Shown here: in pieces, positions 27,757 to 36,418 of the stretch
Layout of the letters: the number at the start of each line of letters is the position of its first letter
Numbering within the stretch: the first letter of the stretch is position 1
Origin: Acetobacterium paludosum
GTDB lineage: Bacteria; Bacillota; Clostridia; Eubacteriales; Eubacteriaceae
DNA: 64,000 bases
Reading direction: 5' to 3'
Assembly: GCF_008086595.1 (NCBI RefSeq)
Contig: NZ_RXYA01000005.1
Location: forward strand, 168,180 to 232,179
The notes under the pieces: model-generated
What the model was told of the DNA's origin: nothing
The model's database searches: none
The model's input: the letters and a program-made list of their open reading frames with translations, nothing else
Translations under genes and position numbers: made by a program

Positions 27757-28419
27757 TTAAACATTAAAGTAACCTTCCTTATTTCCCAATAGTTTGTTTG
27801 CCACCTCAATGGCTTCAAAAAGATCTTTTCCATAACCATTTGCGCCGATTTCATCAGCGTAATCCTGGGTTACCGGTCCGCCGCCAACTACGATCTTAAC
27901 CCTGTCCCTCAATCCTTCGTCGATGATCGCTTGAATGACATTTTTAAATTCTCCAATGGTCGTTGTTAACAGTGCTGACATCGCGAGAATGTCTGGTTTA
28001 TATCGTAGAATTGCCGAAATATAGGATGCCGCCGGAACGTCGATTCCTAAATCAATGACATCATAACCATCCCCTTGCAGGATCATTGAAACCATGTTTT
28101 TTCCGATATCATGGAGGTCTCCGGCAACTGTCCCAATAATCACAATGCCTTTCTTTTTGCTCTGATTTGTTTCGATCAGCAGTGGCTTTAGAACATAGAG
28201 ACTGGCATGCATTGCTCTTGATGACATTAACACATCCGGAATATAAATATCCCCTGCCTTAAATTCCTTGCCAATTTTTTCCATCGTTGGAATCAATGCC
28301 GTTCTTATGATCATATCAGCATCAATCCCCTGCATTAACGCTTGTTCCGTGGAATTCTTGACAAGTTCTGCATTACCATCAATGATTCCATCCTGAATTT
28401 TTTTTAAGCATACATCCAT
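27757..28419 (-). CDS. mtaC: Second methanol-type corrinoid protein MtaC
   Basis: A 220-residue corrinoid protein with an intact ligand motif GDLHDIGKNMV (H103), SALLTTTIGEF and GGGPVTQDYADEIGANGY. It is clearly related to the copy at 23835 but diverged. It lies 12 bases after the PocR/AraC regulator gene and 11 before the GTPase. It may serve a different methyltransferase or growth condition, or be the substrate of the metal chaperone pair. Confidence 0.9.
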   Translation of the reverse strand: MDVCLKKIQDGIIDGNAELVKNSTEQALMQGIDADMIIRTALIPTMEKIGKEFKAGDIYIPDVLMSSRAMHASLYVLKPLLIETNQSKKKGIVIIGTVAGDLHDIGKNMVSMILQGDGYDVIDLGIDVPAASYISAILRYKPDILAMSALLTTTIGEFKNVIQAIIDEGLRDRVKIVVGGGPVTQDYADEIGANGYGKDLFEAIEVANKLLGNKEGYFNV

Positions 28420-28431
28420 ATTTTTCTCCTT

Positions 28432-29757
28432 TTAAAGGTTTTGTCTAAATTGTGTCGGGGTCATCCCTTCATTACGACGAAAAACTTTTGAAAAATAACT
28501 GCCGTCACTGTAACCCAATGTCATAGCGATTTCTTCGATTTTATAACGGGGATTTCTCAGCATTTTTTTAGCTTCGTCCAACTTAACCTTTGTCACATAA
28601 TCCATAACTGTTATGTTCTGACTTTCTTTGAAAATTCGACTGACGTAAAAAGGGCTTAAATAAACAGAATCCGCAATCTCTTCAAGGGTACGGTTTTTAT
28701 CATAATTATTCCGAATGAATCCTTTGATTCCCTCAATTGCGGTTCTGTTTTTTGATTTGTGATGATGCTGAATTTCATCCAAATAACGTTCCAATAATGA
28801 TGTTGCCACAATATTTATTTCTCTGATGCTGTAACAGCTGTTCAATTCCTGCAATAAGTTTGCATTGAAGCTAATCGACTTTTCAATATCAACACCTGCC
28901 TCTATAGAAGCTCGTGACATCACCACGATCAATTCATAAACACGGCCTTTAATTTTTAGAATTTTTTCTCCACCCTCAGAAAAAATATCAGCCAGCATCA
29001 CTTTGAATATTTTTCGACATTCTTCCAAATCATTTAACTTTATTTTTCCAATAAGTGCTTTTTCCTTTTCGAAAAAAAAGTTTAGACTCTGGCTATTGAG
29101 TTTCTCTTCAAGATTTTTTCGGGTTTGAATCTCTTCATTTAGTAAAAGTTGTTGCAATTCAAATTCTTTTTTTTGATGTAAGCTTTCCCATCCCGTTTTG
29201 ATGATATAGTTTGCAATCACATACAAAAGTGATGCTGCCCCCTGAACCTTATCACCTGAAACGACTTGCAGCTTTTTCGCTGCTATAAATAAGTCTTTGA
29301 AATCATCGGTCAGGCATCGATTCATTTCTTCTAATTCAATCCAGAAGAATTCTTCCGGCTCCCACATTAAAACCTGTCCACAGATGATGGTTCCTAAATA
29401 TTCTTCATCAAAAATAATCGGTGCCGCCCATTCAATTAAACCAGCAGGGCATCTGAAAATATAGGGTTCATCAAAAATAGCTGCTTGTTTCCCGGCACGG
29501 GCATAGGCACCCACACAACGATTAATGCCTTTCTTTTTTTCCATTTTCCATATCATGTGACAAAATTCACAATTTTTTTGAGCATCTTTTTTTGAAAAAA
29601 TCGAGTGTCCTTCCACATCAACGATATTTGCTGTTAAACCGGTTACCTTAGTAAAAGCATCTAATATTTTGACAATAATATCTTTATCAACTAGCTGCAG
29701 TAATCGTGCCCGATTGGATAGTGTAAAACAATTTTTATTATTAAACTCTTTTTTCAT
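28432..29757 (-). CDS. PocR-domain AraC-family transcriptional regulator
   Basis: A 441-residue regulator. The N-terminal 170 residues form a PocR-type sensory domain (NCFTLSNRARLLQLVDKDI, C-rich CEFCHMIWKMEKKKGINRC, then CPAGLIEWAAPIIFDEEYLGTIICGQVL). The C-terminus is a double helix-turn-helix AraC domain ending YSDGSYFSKVFRRNEGMTPTQFR. PocR domains often sense small hydrocarbon-type inducers such as propanediol. It is the first gene of the mtaC2/GTPase unit and may activate the methanol genes. Confidence 0.88.
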   Translation of the reverse strand: MKKEFNNKNCFTLSNRARLLQLVDKDIIVKILDAFTKVTGLTANIVDVEGHSIFSKKDAQKNCEFCHMIWKMEKKKGINRCVGAYARAGKQAAIFDEPYIFRCPAGLIEWAAPIIFDEEYLGTIICGQVLMWEPEEFFWIELEEMNRCLTDDFKDLFIAAKKLQVVSGDKVQGAASLLYVIANYIIKTGWESLHQKKEFELQQLLLNEEIQTRKNLEEKLNSQSLNFFFEKEKALIGKIKLNDLEECRKIFKVMLADIFSEGGEKILKIKGRVYELIVVMSRASIEAGVDIEKSISFNANLLQELNSCYSIREINIVATSLLERYLDEIQHHHKSKNRTAIEGIKGFIRNNYDKNRTLEEIADSVYLSPFYVSRIFKESQNITVMDYVTKVKLDEAKKMLRNPRYKIEEIAMTLGYSDGSYFSKVFRRNEGMTPTQFRQNL

Positions 29758-29936
29758 AATTAGCCCGCCTATTCCAAAGAATTGTAAACGTATAATTCCC
29801 TATGTTGTAAGGATATCTCATTTTCAACTATATTAATAGGTAATTTATTGCTTTTATTTGTATTATTTTGTGTTGCTTGTATTCTTATTGATACCAAATA
29901 ATTGGTGTTGGCGGAATTCCAGCACTAATTTTTTGT

Positions 29937-29964
29937 ACAAAAAAAAGAGCCGAAGCTCCTTTTT
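29937..29964 (-). terminator. Terminator of the rubredoxin gene
   Basis: On the minus strand AAAAAGGAGC-TTCG-GCTCTTTTTT is a hairpin with a stable TTCG loop and a T run. A-tract and T-tract on each side make it usable in both directions. Confidence 0.8.
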
Positions 29965-29975
29965 AAACAATAATA

Positions 29976-30137
29976 TTAGTCTATCGCTGAAAAATCATCT
30001 TTACCAACGCCACAGGTTGGGCATTCCCAATCTTCTGGAAGATCAGCAAAAGCTGTTCCAGGAGCTACGCCATTGTCAGGATCACCTAAAGCTGGATCAT
30101 AAACATAACCACATACATCGCATTCAAATTTCTGCAT
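29976..30137 (-). CDS. Rubredoxin
   Basis: A 53-residue rubredoxin, a small iron electron carrier. Two C-x2-C motifs hold the iron: C6 and C9 in [12 protein letters not shown], and C39 and C42 in [14 protein letters not shown]. Size and sequence are typical. The ATG has GGAGAAAAAT upstream. It probably serves electron transfer or oxidative-stress defence in an anaerobe. Confidence 0.95.
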   Translation of the reverse strand: MQKFECDVCGYVYDPALGDPDNGVAPGTAFADLPEDWECPTCGVGKDDFSAID

Positions 30138-30230
30138 TTTATTTTTCTCCTATTCATAGTCTTTTTATATTTCTATTATATTTATTCTGAGAAATATTTC
30201 AATCTTTTTTATGAATTATTTTAAATTAAA

Positions 30231-31151
30231 TCAAATGAATCTTTTTAGGTTTGCCGCGCCTATCATTCCTGCTTCATTTCTGAACATTGCTAAAACAATT
30301 TCCGGCACGGCATTTTGTGGATAGGTTAGCCGTTTTAATGTTTCCATGCGTATTTTTTCAAGCAGAAAATTTCCCGCATAAGATAATCCTCCACCAATCG
30401 TATAAATCTCAGGATCAACGATGTCACTAATATTGGCGATTGCCCAACCTAAGTACTTGGCAAGCCGATTAACCGCCTCCAGCGCCAAAGGGTCACCGGC
30501 TTTTGCCGCATCGATGATTATTTTTCCGTCCAGCATTTCTTCAGTGGTCAAGGACGATTCAACGCCAAGCTCCATCCGCATTTTACAATAACGAATCAAA
30601 GCGGTCGCTGAAGCAAAGGTTTCCAGACATCCGTTTTTACCGCAACCGCAGGAATAGAAATTTTTCTCCATCAGCATATGTCCCACTTCGGTTGCAACGC
30701 CATGAGAGCCGGAAATGATCCGACCATTAAGGATGAGCCCCCCTCCCACACCTGTTCCCAACGTAATCATCATCGAACTCGTTTTCCCAAGAGTACTCCC
30801 AAAAGCCGCTTCGGCAATACCGGCCGCTGTTGCATCATTTACCAGGTTGACTTCCTGTGTTAATCTAGCTTCGAGGTCTTTTTTCAATGTCACATTTTTC
30901 CATCGCAGATTCGGACAAGATACCACGATCGCCCCATCCCCAGACAAAATACCGGGAATTCCAATTCCGATCAACTGCTCATCTGGGGCATACAAAAGCA
31001 ATTCTTTGATCAATGTCAACAAATCATTCAGCAATTCAGAATATCCGCGGTGACTTTGCGTTTTAATTAAACGTTCCAGCAGAATTTTCCCCTGGTTATT
31101 CACTATTCCGCCTTTAATGGTCGTCCCACCTAAATCGATTCCTATTCCCAT
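30231..31151 (-). CDS. ROK family sugar kinase (glucokinase-like)
   Basis: A 306-residue ROK kinase without the N-terminal DNA-binding domain of ROK repressors, so an enzyme. The ATP loop is GIDLGGTTIKGG, and the ROK zinc motif is CGCGKNGCLETFAS. GTGVGGGLILNG is the phosphate region. Most likely glucokinase; an N-acetylmannosamine or fructose kinase cannot be excluded. Confidence 0.88.
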   Translation of the reverse strand: MGIGIDLGGTTIKGGIVNNQGKILLERLIKTQSHRGYSELLNDLLTLIKELLLYAPDEQLIGIGIPGILSGDGAIVVSCPNLRWKNVTLKKDLEARLTQEVNLVNDATAAGIAEAAFGSTLGKTSSMMITLGTGVGGGLILNGRIISGSHGVATEVGHMLMEKNFYSCGCGKNGCLETFASATALIRYCKMRMELGVESSLTTEEMLDGKIIIDAAKAGDPLALEAVNRLAKYLGWAIANISDIVDPEIYTIGGGLSYAGNFLLEKIRMETLKRLTYPQNAVPEIVLAMFRNEAGMIGAANLKRFI

Positions 31152-31265
31152 GCTGTTACCTCACTGTTTATTTTACTGAATTATAACACGATTTTTGTAT
31201 ATATCAGCAGTTTTTTTCCTAATCAGTTGCCAACATTTAAGTCAAGTGATTGTTTTAAAATTGAA

Positions 31266-31296
31266 ATACGGACAACTGATTAACAATTGTCCGTAT
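31266..31296 (-). terminator. Terminator of the MacAB-like operon
   Basis: ATACGGACAA (31266-31275) pairs perfectly with TTGTCCGTAT (31287-31296). On the minus strand it is followed by TTCAATTTT. It lies 25 bases beyond the permease stop. Confidence 0.7.
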
Positions 31297-31320
31297 GATT
31301 CCAGCACTTTAAATTAATTA

Positions 31321-32571
31321 TTACTCATAACGCAAGGCATCAATGGGATCAAGCTTTGCGGCCTTATTGGCAGGATAATAGCCAAAGAAAACACCAATAC
31401 CCATTGAGAAACAAAGAGCGATGATCATCGGAGTAAAAGGTGGAGTTGTCGGAAATTTCAGCAATGAACTCCCTAATACCCCAAGAACTGAGCCGAGGCC
31501 CACTCCGATAATTCCGCCGATGAGACAAATAATAATCGCTTCAATGATAAATTGACTGCGAATGGCAGAGTTTCTCGCCCCCAAAGCCTTCCGGATGCCA
31601 ATTTCTTTTGTCCGCTCGGTTACTGAAACCAACATGATATTCATCACCCCAATCCCCCCAACCAGCAAAGATATTCCGGCGATTACTGAAATGCCAAGTG
31701 AGAGGGTGCTCAACATGCTTGTCGCTTCACTGACCATGGCTTCCATGCTTTGAGCTTCAATCGTATAGTCGGATAAGGCTCCCAGATTTTTGATAAAATA
31801 CTGCTTGGTAATTTGAGCAAAAGCCGTCGTGTCGGTATTTGCTGAAGCCATGATCGTAAAATTTTCATAGCCTGGAATGGCAGTAGATTGAGAATTCAGA
31901 GCCTTTGCCGTGGTAATCGGAATAAAACACTCAATCCGAGTATCATCTCCCATATTGAATAACGGATTGTCAATAACTACTTTTTCATATACTCCGATAA
32001 TCGTATAGGTTTCATTGGTATTTTTAGTTTCTACCGTAATATCCATGCCTGTTGGATCGCCATTGACACCAACCAAATTATTTCTTAGGGTGGTATCAAT
32101 GATGATGACGTTTCTGGAACTTTGAATATCCCGATCAGAAATAAAGCGCCCTTGAACCAGGTTGATGTTATTAACTAAACGATAATCCGGGTTTGCTCCA
32201 GTGACACTGACATCTTTGTGAACATACCCGCTGTTAAGCTTGCCGGAGCCAAGACTGCTTGAAAGGCTGATTGCTCTAATTTGATCAGCATAAGTTTCTT
32301 TAAAGCTGTTAAGCTCATCCTGAGTGATGTAATCCTCCGGCTGCAGAGTGGCCTGGGAATCATAATTTTTAGGAGTTAAATACACCGAAATATTTTTTCC
32401 ACCAATTTTGTCCATTGTTTTTGAAACAGAACCAGTCATCGCCGAACCAAGAGTTGAAATTGCCATAACCGAAGCAATCCCAATAATGATTCCCAGCATC
32501 GTTAAAAGGGCCCGCATTTTATTCGCTCTTAAACCTTCCAGAGCCAGCCGAATATTTTCAAGCAGATTCAT
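31321..32571 (-). CDS. MacB/FtsX-type ABC transporter permease
   Basis: A 416-residue permease of the MacB core type. It has one N-terminal membrane span near MRALLTMLGIIIGIASVMAI, a large extracellular domain (about 50-280), then three C-terminal spans including GGIGVMNIMLVSVTERTKEIGIRKALGA, a family hallmark. I chose the ATG beginning MNLLENIRLAL with GGAGGG 5 bases upstream; it overlaps the ATPase by 14 bases. With the ATPase and adaptor it forms a likely peptide or antibiotic exporter. Confidence 0.88.
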   Translation of the reverse strand: MNLLENIRLALEGLRANKMRALLTMLGIIIGIASVMAISTLGSAMTGSVSKTMDKIGGKNISVYLTPKNYDSQATLQPEDYITQDELNSFKETYADQIRAISLSSSLGSGKLNSGYVHKDVSVTGANPDYRLVNNINLVQGRFISDRDIQSSRNVIIIDTTLRNNLVGVNGDPTGMDITVETKNTNETYTIIGVYEKVVIDNPLFNMGDDTRIECFIPITTAKALNSQSTAIPGYENFTIMASANTDTTAFAQITKQYFIKNLGALSDYTIEAQSMEAMVSEATSMLSTLSLGISVIAGISLLVGGIGVMNIMLVSVTERTKEIGIRKALGARNSAIRSQFIIEAIIICLIGGIIGVGLGSVLGVLGSSLLKFPTTPPFTPMIIALCFSMGIGVFFGYYPANKAAKLDPIDALRYE

Positions 32572-33286
32572 AGCTTCCCTCCAACTGAATTTTTTCATTA
32601 ATTTTATTTTCCACAATTGAACCATCCTTGAGGCGGATAGTTCTTTCTGTTTCCAGAGCTAATTCGGTGTTGTGGGTAATCAGAATAATCGTTTTTCCCT
32701 GTTCCTGATGGAGACGGTGAAAAATATCCATGACCATCCGACCCGTGTGGGTATCCAATGCCCCGGTGGGTTCATCTGCAAGAATAATGGCCGGATCGTT
32801 GGCCATCGCTCTGGCAATGGCGACCCGCTGTTTTTGACCGCCTGACAATTCGTTGGGGCGATGATGGGAACGTGCAGTCATATCAACTAACTCAAGCAGT
32901 TCTTTTGCCCGTTTTGTCCGTACGCTTCGGGATTTTCCGCCATAGAGCATCGGGAGAGCCACATTATTCAACGCTGAGGAACGGGGGATCAGATTAAAGG
33001 TCTGAAAAACAAAACCAATTTTTTCATTTCGTATTTTTGATAAGCCCTCATCTTTGACATTTTCCATCGGAAGTTGATCCAGAAAAAAATGTCCCTGAGT
33101 GGGGCGATCCAATGCTCCAAGGATGTTCATTAAGGTAGATTTTCCAGAGCCAGAAGCCCCGACAATGGACAAAAACTCGCCTTCATAAACATCGAGATCA
33201 ATTCCGTGGAGAATTTCCAGTTCATTAGGAGTTCCCAGATAATAAGATTTGACAATTCCTCTCATTTCAATTATTTTTTTTCTCAT
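32558..33286 (-). CDS. MacB/LolD-type ABC transporter ATPase
   Basis: A 242-residue ABC ATPase of the LolD/MacB class with Walker A GASGSGKST, the marker FVFQTFNLIPRSSALNNVALPMLYGG, signature LSGGQKQRVAIARAM and Walker B ILADEPTGALD. It is translated between the adaptor and the permease, overlapping the permease by 14 bases. Confidence 0.92.
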   Translation of the reverse strand: MRKKIIEMRGIVKSYYLGTPNELEILHGIDLDVYEGEFLSIVGASGSGKSTLMNILGALDRPTQGHFFLDQLPMENVKDEGLSKIRNEKIGFVFQTFNLIPRSSALNNVALPMLYGGKSRSVRTKRAKELLELVDMTARSHHRPNELSGGQKQRVAIARAMANDPAIILADEPTGALDTHTGRMVMDIFHRLHQEQGKTIILITHNTELALETERTIRLKDGSIVENKINEKIQLEGSYESA

Positions 33287-33287
33287 A

Positions 33288-34220
33288 TTATACAGTTGCT
33301 CCTGCTTCTAGGGAAACCGCATTGCCTGGTTGCAGCGCTTGGGGTTGAACAATAACCGCCATACCGGGAGTGAGTTGGTCGCCAGATATTTCTGCAAGCG
33401 AGTCTGTTTCCATACCGAGCGTGACCGGAATGGATGCAACTACCCAGGTACCCGCTTTATCCGGATTTTCTTTTGCAATATAAATGCATGCCTGTCCCGA
33501 GTTATCCGTAACCAGAGCATCGAAGGGAACGCTGAAGACATCATTTTTTTCTTCACTTATAATGCTCAACCGGGTGGTCATCCCTATTTTAAGTCCCTGA
33601 ACATTTGCAGGAAGATCAACCTGGATTTCGAACTCAGCGTTTTTTGTGGTCGCATCTGTTGAAGGCTGCGTATCTATTGCTGTTGGTGCGATTTTACTGA
33701 GGTTGCCCGAAAAAGTCTGATCTCCGGTGGCATCAGATTTCACCGTTACCGCCATATCTTCATGAATAAGGTTTAAATTCACCTCTTTTATTTTTCCTCG
33801 AACTTTAAGATCACTGGTGTCTTCAATCGTAAAAAGCTCGCCACTGGCCATCGCTCCTTTGATGGCATTCACAGCGGTTATGGTACCACTGGTATCCGCT
33901 TTTACATTGGTATAGGTATCCGTGGCTTTGTTGTAAAGCTGACATAACCAGTCTCCGCTACCAACCCAATCACCAACAGACACATATATTTTTTCGATCT
34001 TATCGCCACTGGCATCACTCACTTTGACTTTTGTGGTGCTTTCCACAACCCCTGTCGCCGAAATCGTATTTTGAAGGGTTCCTTTTGCAAGCGGGGATGT
34101 TTTTACAATGGTCCCAGTGGTGTTTGTTGTTTGTGAGCCGGCATAAACAAAAGCTCCTCCGCCAATCACAATGGCTGCTCCGATTACAATACACAGGATT
34201 ATTCCTTTTTTCTTCATCAT
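33288..34220 (-). CDS. HlyD/MacA-like membrane fusion adaptor
   Basis: A 310-residue adaptor with an N-terminal membrane anchor (about 5-28), a short lipoyl-like region (GTLQNTISATGVVESTTKVKVSDASGDKIEKI) and beta-barrel segments. The long coiled-coil hairpin of outer-membrane systems is absent, as in Gram-positive MacA relatives. It is one base from the ATPase. The start region is AUG-AUG with only a weak ribosome site. Confidence 0.82.
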   Translation of the reverse strand: MMKKKGIILCIVIGAAIVIGGGAFVYAGSQTTNTTGTIVKTSPLAKGTLQNTISATGVVESTTKVKVSDASGDKIEKIYVSVGDWVGSGDWLCQLYNKATDTYTNVKADTSGTITAVNAIKGAMASGELFTIEDTSDLKVRGKIKEVNLNLIHEDMAVTVKSDATGDQTFSGNLSKIAPTAIDTQPSTDATTKNAEFEIQVDLPANVQGLKIGMTTRLSIISEEKNDVFSVPFDALVTDNSGQACIYIAKENPDKAGTWVVASIPVTLGMETDSLAEISGDQLTPGMAVIVQPQALQPGNAVSLEAGATV

Positions 34221-34314
34221 TTTCTTGTATGATCTGGATGCAATTCAAATCATACTTCTCCCTCTTAAATAATTTTTGTTGTTGTTTCAAAATCACTTCT
34301 ATTCTATTATTAAT

Positions 34315-35139
34315 TTATTCCAAATTCAAATGTTTTTCCATAATATACTGAGTGCAAAAATAAAACATGACACATAATGCCAAGTTAATTAAGGTTGTGC
34401 CATTGATAAACCACTGTGCTGCTTTTATCCCATCAATACCCGAAAAAAGTATATCCAGATTAGCCAGAAGGGGCACGGCTACCAGTATAATCGATACAAT
34501 GATCTGTAAAACAATGGTAATCACAATATAGGCTCCAAAAGAAGCTAAAACACGATGTTGATTAAACAATTGCCCGATAGAGATAGAAGCATAAATCAAC
34601 AGGATGGATGAAATCGCACTAACAAGCATACATAAGAATAATTCAAATAAAATTATATTAAGACTCATTCCAAACTGAGTATTAAAATCGGTATAAGCCA
34701 TGTTGATATCCTGAACCACTTCCATCATTGAAAAACTTCCAAATGAAAGAATAAAAATAGAAATAACCAGCATTAAACAGCAAACGACTGACCACATTAA
34801 TCCCACCAATAATTTGGACAATATCAGTTCCCAGGTTTTAACTGGTAAGCTGAACATTAAATAGCCTTCATCAGTAAATAGATTTTTATAAAACCGTTGT
34901 ATAATAACCACGAAGGTCATCACACATAATGCCGTGATGACAATGACATATAGAGTAAAAGTGATTCCCAAAATGACTTCTGCAACCGGGCCTGTTGCAA
35001 TATCATCGGTAAAAAAGTCCGGTGCCCCAATGGTTAATGCCATTTTTGTGAAAATTGTTAATATTAGTAACGCGCCATACATCGGTAAAAAAGTTCTTCC
35101 CGTCGCCTTTACTTCATGTTTAAATAACTTTCCTAACAT
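34315..35139 (-). CDS. ABC transporter permease (YtrC/D-like)
   Basis: A 274-residue membrane protein with about six spans. The N-terminus MLGKLFKHEVKATGRTFLPMYG resembles ABC-2 type permeases. The ATG has GGGAGGTG upstream and overlaps the ATPase stop by 7 bases. With the ATPase and GntR regulator it forms a three-gene unit as in YtrABC; the substrate is unknown, often cell-envelope stress or antibiotics. Confidence 0.75.
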   Translation of the reverse strand: MLGKLFKHEVKATGRTFLPMYGALLILTIFTKMALTIGAPDFFTDDIATGPVAEVILGITFTLYVIVITALCVMTFVVIIQRFYKNLFTDEGYLMFSLPVKTWELILSKLLVGLMWSVVCCLMLVISIFILSFGSFSMMEVVQDINMAYTDFNTQFGMSLNIILFELFLCMLVSAISSILLIYASISIGQLFNQHRVLASFGAYIVITIVLQIIVSIILVAVPLLANLDILFSGIDGIKAAQWFINGTTLINLALCVMFYFCTQYIMEKHLNLE

Positions 35140-35828
35140 TTGAACACCTCCCTGAATAATCCATCCACTGATTTATTATACTTTTCCCTGATTTCATCGA
35201 CTGTGGATGTCATGGTTATTTCTCCCTTTGAAATGAAAACAATATCATCCAGCACCTGCTCGATATCGGCAATCAGATGCGTTGAAATGATCACTGATGC
35301 ATTCTCTTTATAATTGGTAATAATCGTATTGAGGATGTAATCCCTTGCAGCCGGATCGACTCCGCCAATCGGTTCATCTAATAAATATAGTTCTGCCGAA
35401 CGGCTCATAATCAAAATCAGCTGAACTTTCTCTTTGGTTCCTTTGGACATGGTTTTCAATCGATCACTGGGATTGATGTTCAATTCTTTCAACATGTTTT
35501 CCGCTTTGATGCGGTTGAAATCTTCATAGAAATCTTCAAAGAAAGCGATGATATCTTCCGCCCGCATCCAACCGTTTAGATAGGTTCTTTCTGCCAAATA
35601 GGATGTTTTAGCTTTCGTTTCAACGCCCGGAATTGCCCCATCAATGGTTATTTCTCCCTCCGTTGGAACAAGTAAACCCGTTGCCAATTTTAAAAATGTA
35701 CTTTTTCCGCTGCCGTTTGGTCCTAGTAATCCAATAATTCGGCCTCTGGGGATCTCCACGTTTACGTTGGAAAGGGCAATCTTCTTGCCAAAACTTTTTG
35801 TCAAGTTCTTAGCGCTTAGTATTATCAT
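35133..35828 (-). CDS. ABC transporter ATPase (YtrB-like)
   Basis: A 231-residue ABC ATPase with Walker A GPNGSGKST, the signature region LKTMSKGTKEKVQLILIMSRSA (degenerate LSGGQ) and Walker B LYLLDEPIGGVDP. I chose the ATG beginning MIILSAKNLTKSFG with GAAGGGG upstream; it overlaps the GntR gene by 20 bases. Confidence 0.88.
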   Translation of the reverse strand: MIILSAKNLTKSFGKKIALSNVNVEIPRGRIIGLLGPNGSGKSTFLKLATGLLVPTEGEITIDGAIPGVETKAKTSYLAERTYLNGWMRAEDIIAFFEDFYEDFNRIKAENMLKELNINPSDRLKTMSKGTKEKVQLILIMSRSAELYLLDEPIGGVDPAARDYILNTIITNYKENASVIISTHLIADIEQVLDDIVFISKGEITMTSTVDEIREKYNKSVDGLFREVFKC

Positions 35829-36198
35829 TGCTGTTTTCCCCTTCCTCAACCTTTTTAATCAATGTCAAAATTTCTTCTTTTCCAAAGCCAAGCAGTTTCA
35901 TTTTTTCAAAGAACTGTTCGATTTCTCTAAAAGCTAAAGCCTTCTTTACTTCATCTATCACTTTTTTATCCTCCGTAATATATCTGCCACTTGTTCGCTG
36001 TGCAAAAACAAGATCCATTCTTTCAAGCTCTGCTAATGCTTTTTGCATGGTATTGGGGTTCACGCCAGCATCCATTGCCAAATCTCTTACTGAACTAAGT
36101 TTATCTCCTGGTGAATAAACTCCTGAAATGATTCTAAGCTCAATTTGTTCCACCAGTTGTTTATAAATAGGTCGATCTGAATCAATGTACCATTTCAT
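35809..36198 (-). CDS. GntR family regulator (YtrA-like)
   Basis: A 129-residue GntR repressor with an N-terminal winged helix (DRPIYKQLVEQIELRIISGVYSPGDKLSSVRDLA) and a short helical C-terminus, as in the YtrA subgroup. I chose the ATG with GGAGG 7 bases upstream; the longer frame lies across the operator and lacks a site. It is the first gene of the ABC operon and probably autorepresses it through the inverted repeat at 36213-36254. Confidence 0.88.
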   Translation of the reverse strand: MKWYIDSDRPIYKQLVEQIELRIISGVYSPGDKLSSVRDLAMDAGVNPNTMQKALAELERMDLVFAQRTSGRYITEDKKVIDEVKKALAFREIEQFFEKMKLLGFGKEEILTLIKKVEEGENSNDNTKR

Positions 36199-36212
36199 CG
36201 CCGTCCTCCTTT

Positions 36213-36254
36213 GTATTATTGTATTGTTGTACTGCTTGCTTAATACAATAATAC
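36213..36254. promoter_or_regulatory. Operator-like perfect 13-bp inverted repeat
   Basis: GTATTATTGTATT (36213-36225) is the exact reverse complement of AATACAATAATAC (36242-36254), with a 16-base spacer centred on GTAC. It is directly upstream of the YtrA-like gene, 15 bases from its ATG, matching an autoregulatory GntR operator. Confidence 0.65.
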
Positions 36255-36418
36255 TATTTGTAAGTTTTGTCAATGGTTTTTCGATTTTTTGACAAAAATA
36301 AAAATAAACTCGCAATCCGAGTTTACAAACTGTCGATAAGTAGCTAAAATGCAAAAATAAATCCTGAAGACAAGTGTAACATCCGTTGTCTCCAGGGCGA
36401 GGTTGTCAACTAAGCATT

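Noticed and set aside
29909..29924. Plus-strand GG-N10-GC resembling a sigma-54 promoter
   Set aside because: The -12 part is poor, and it points at no plus-strand gene. It shows that chance sites occur and lowers confidence in the one at 26561.
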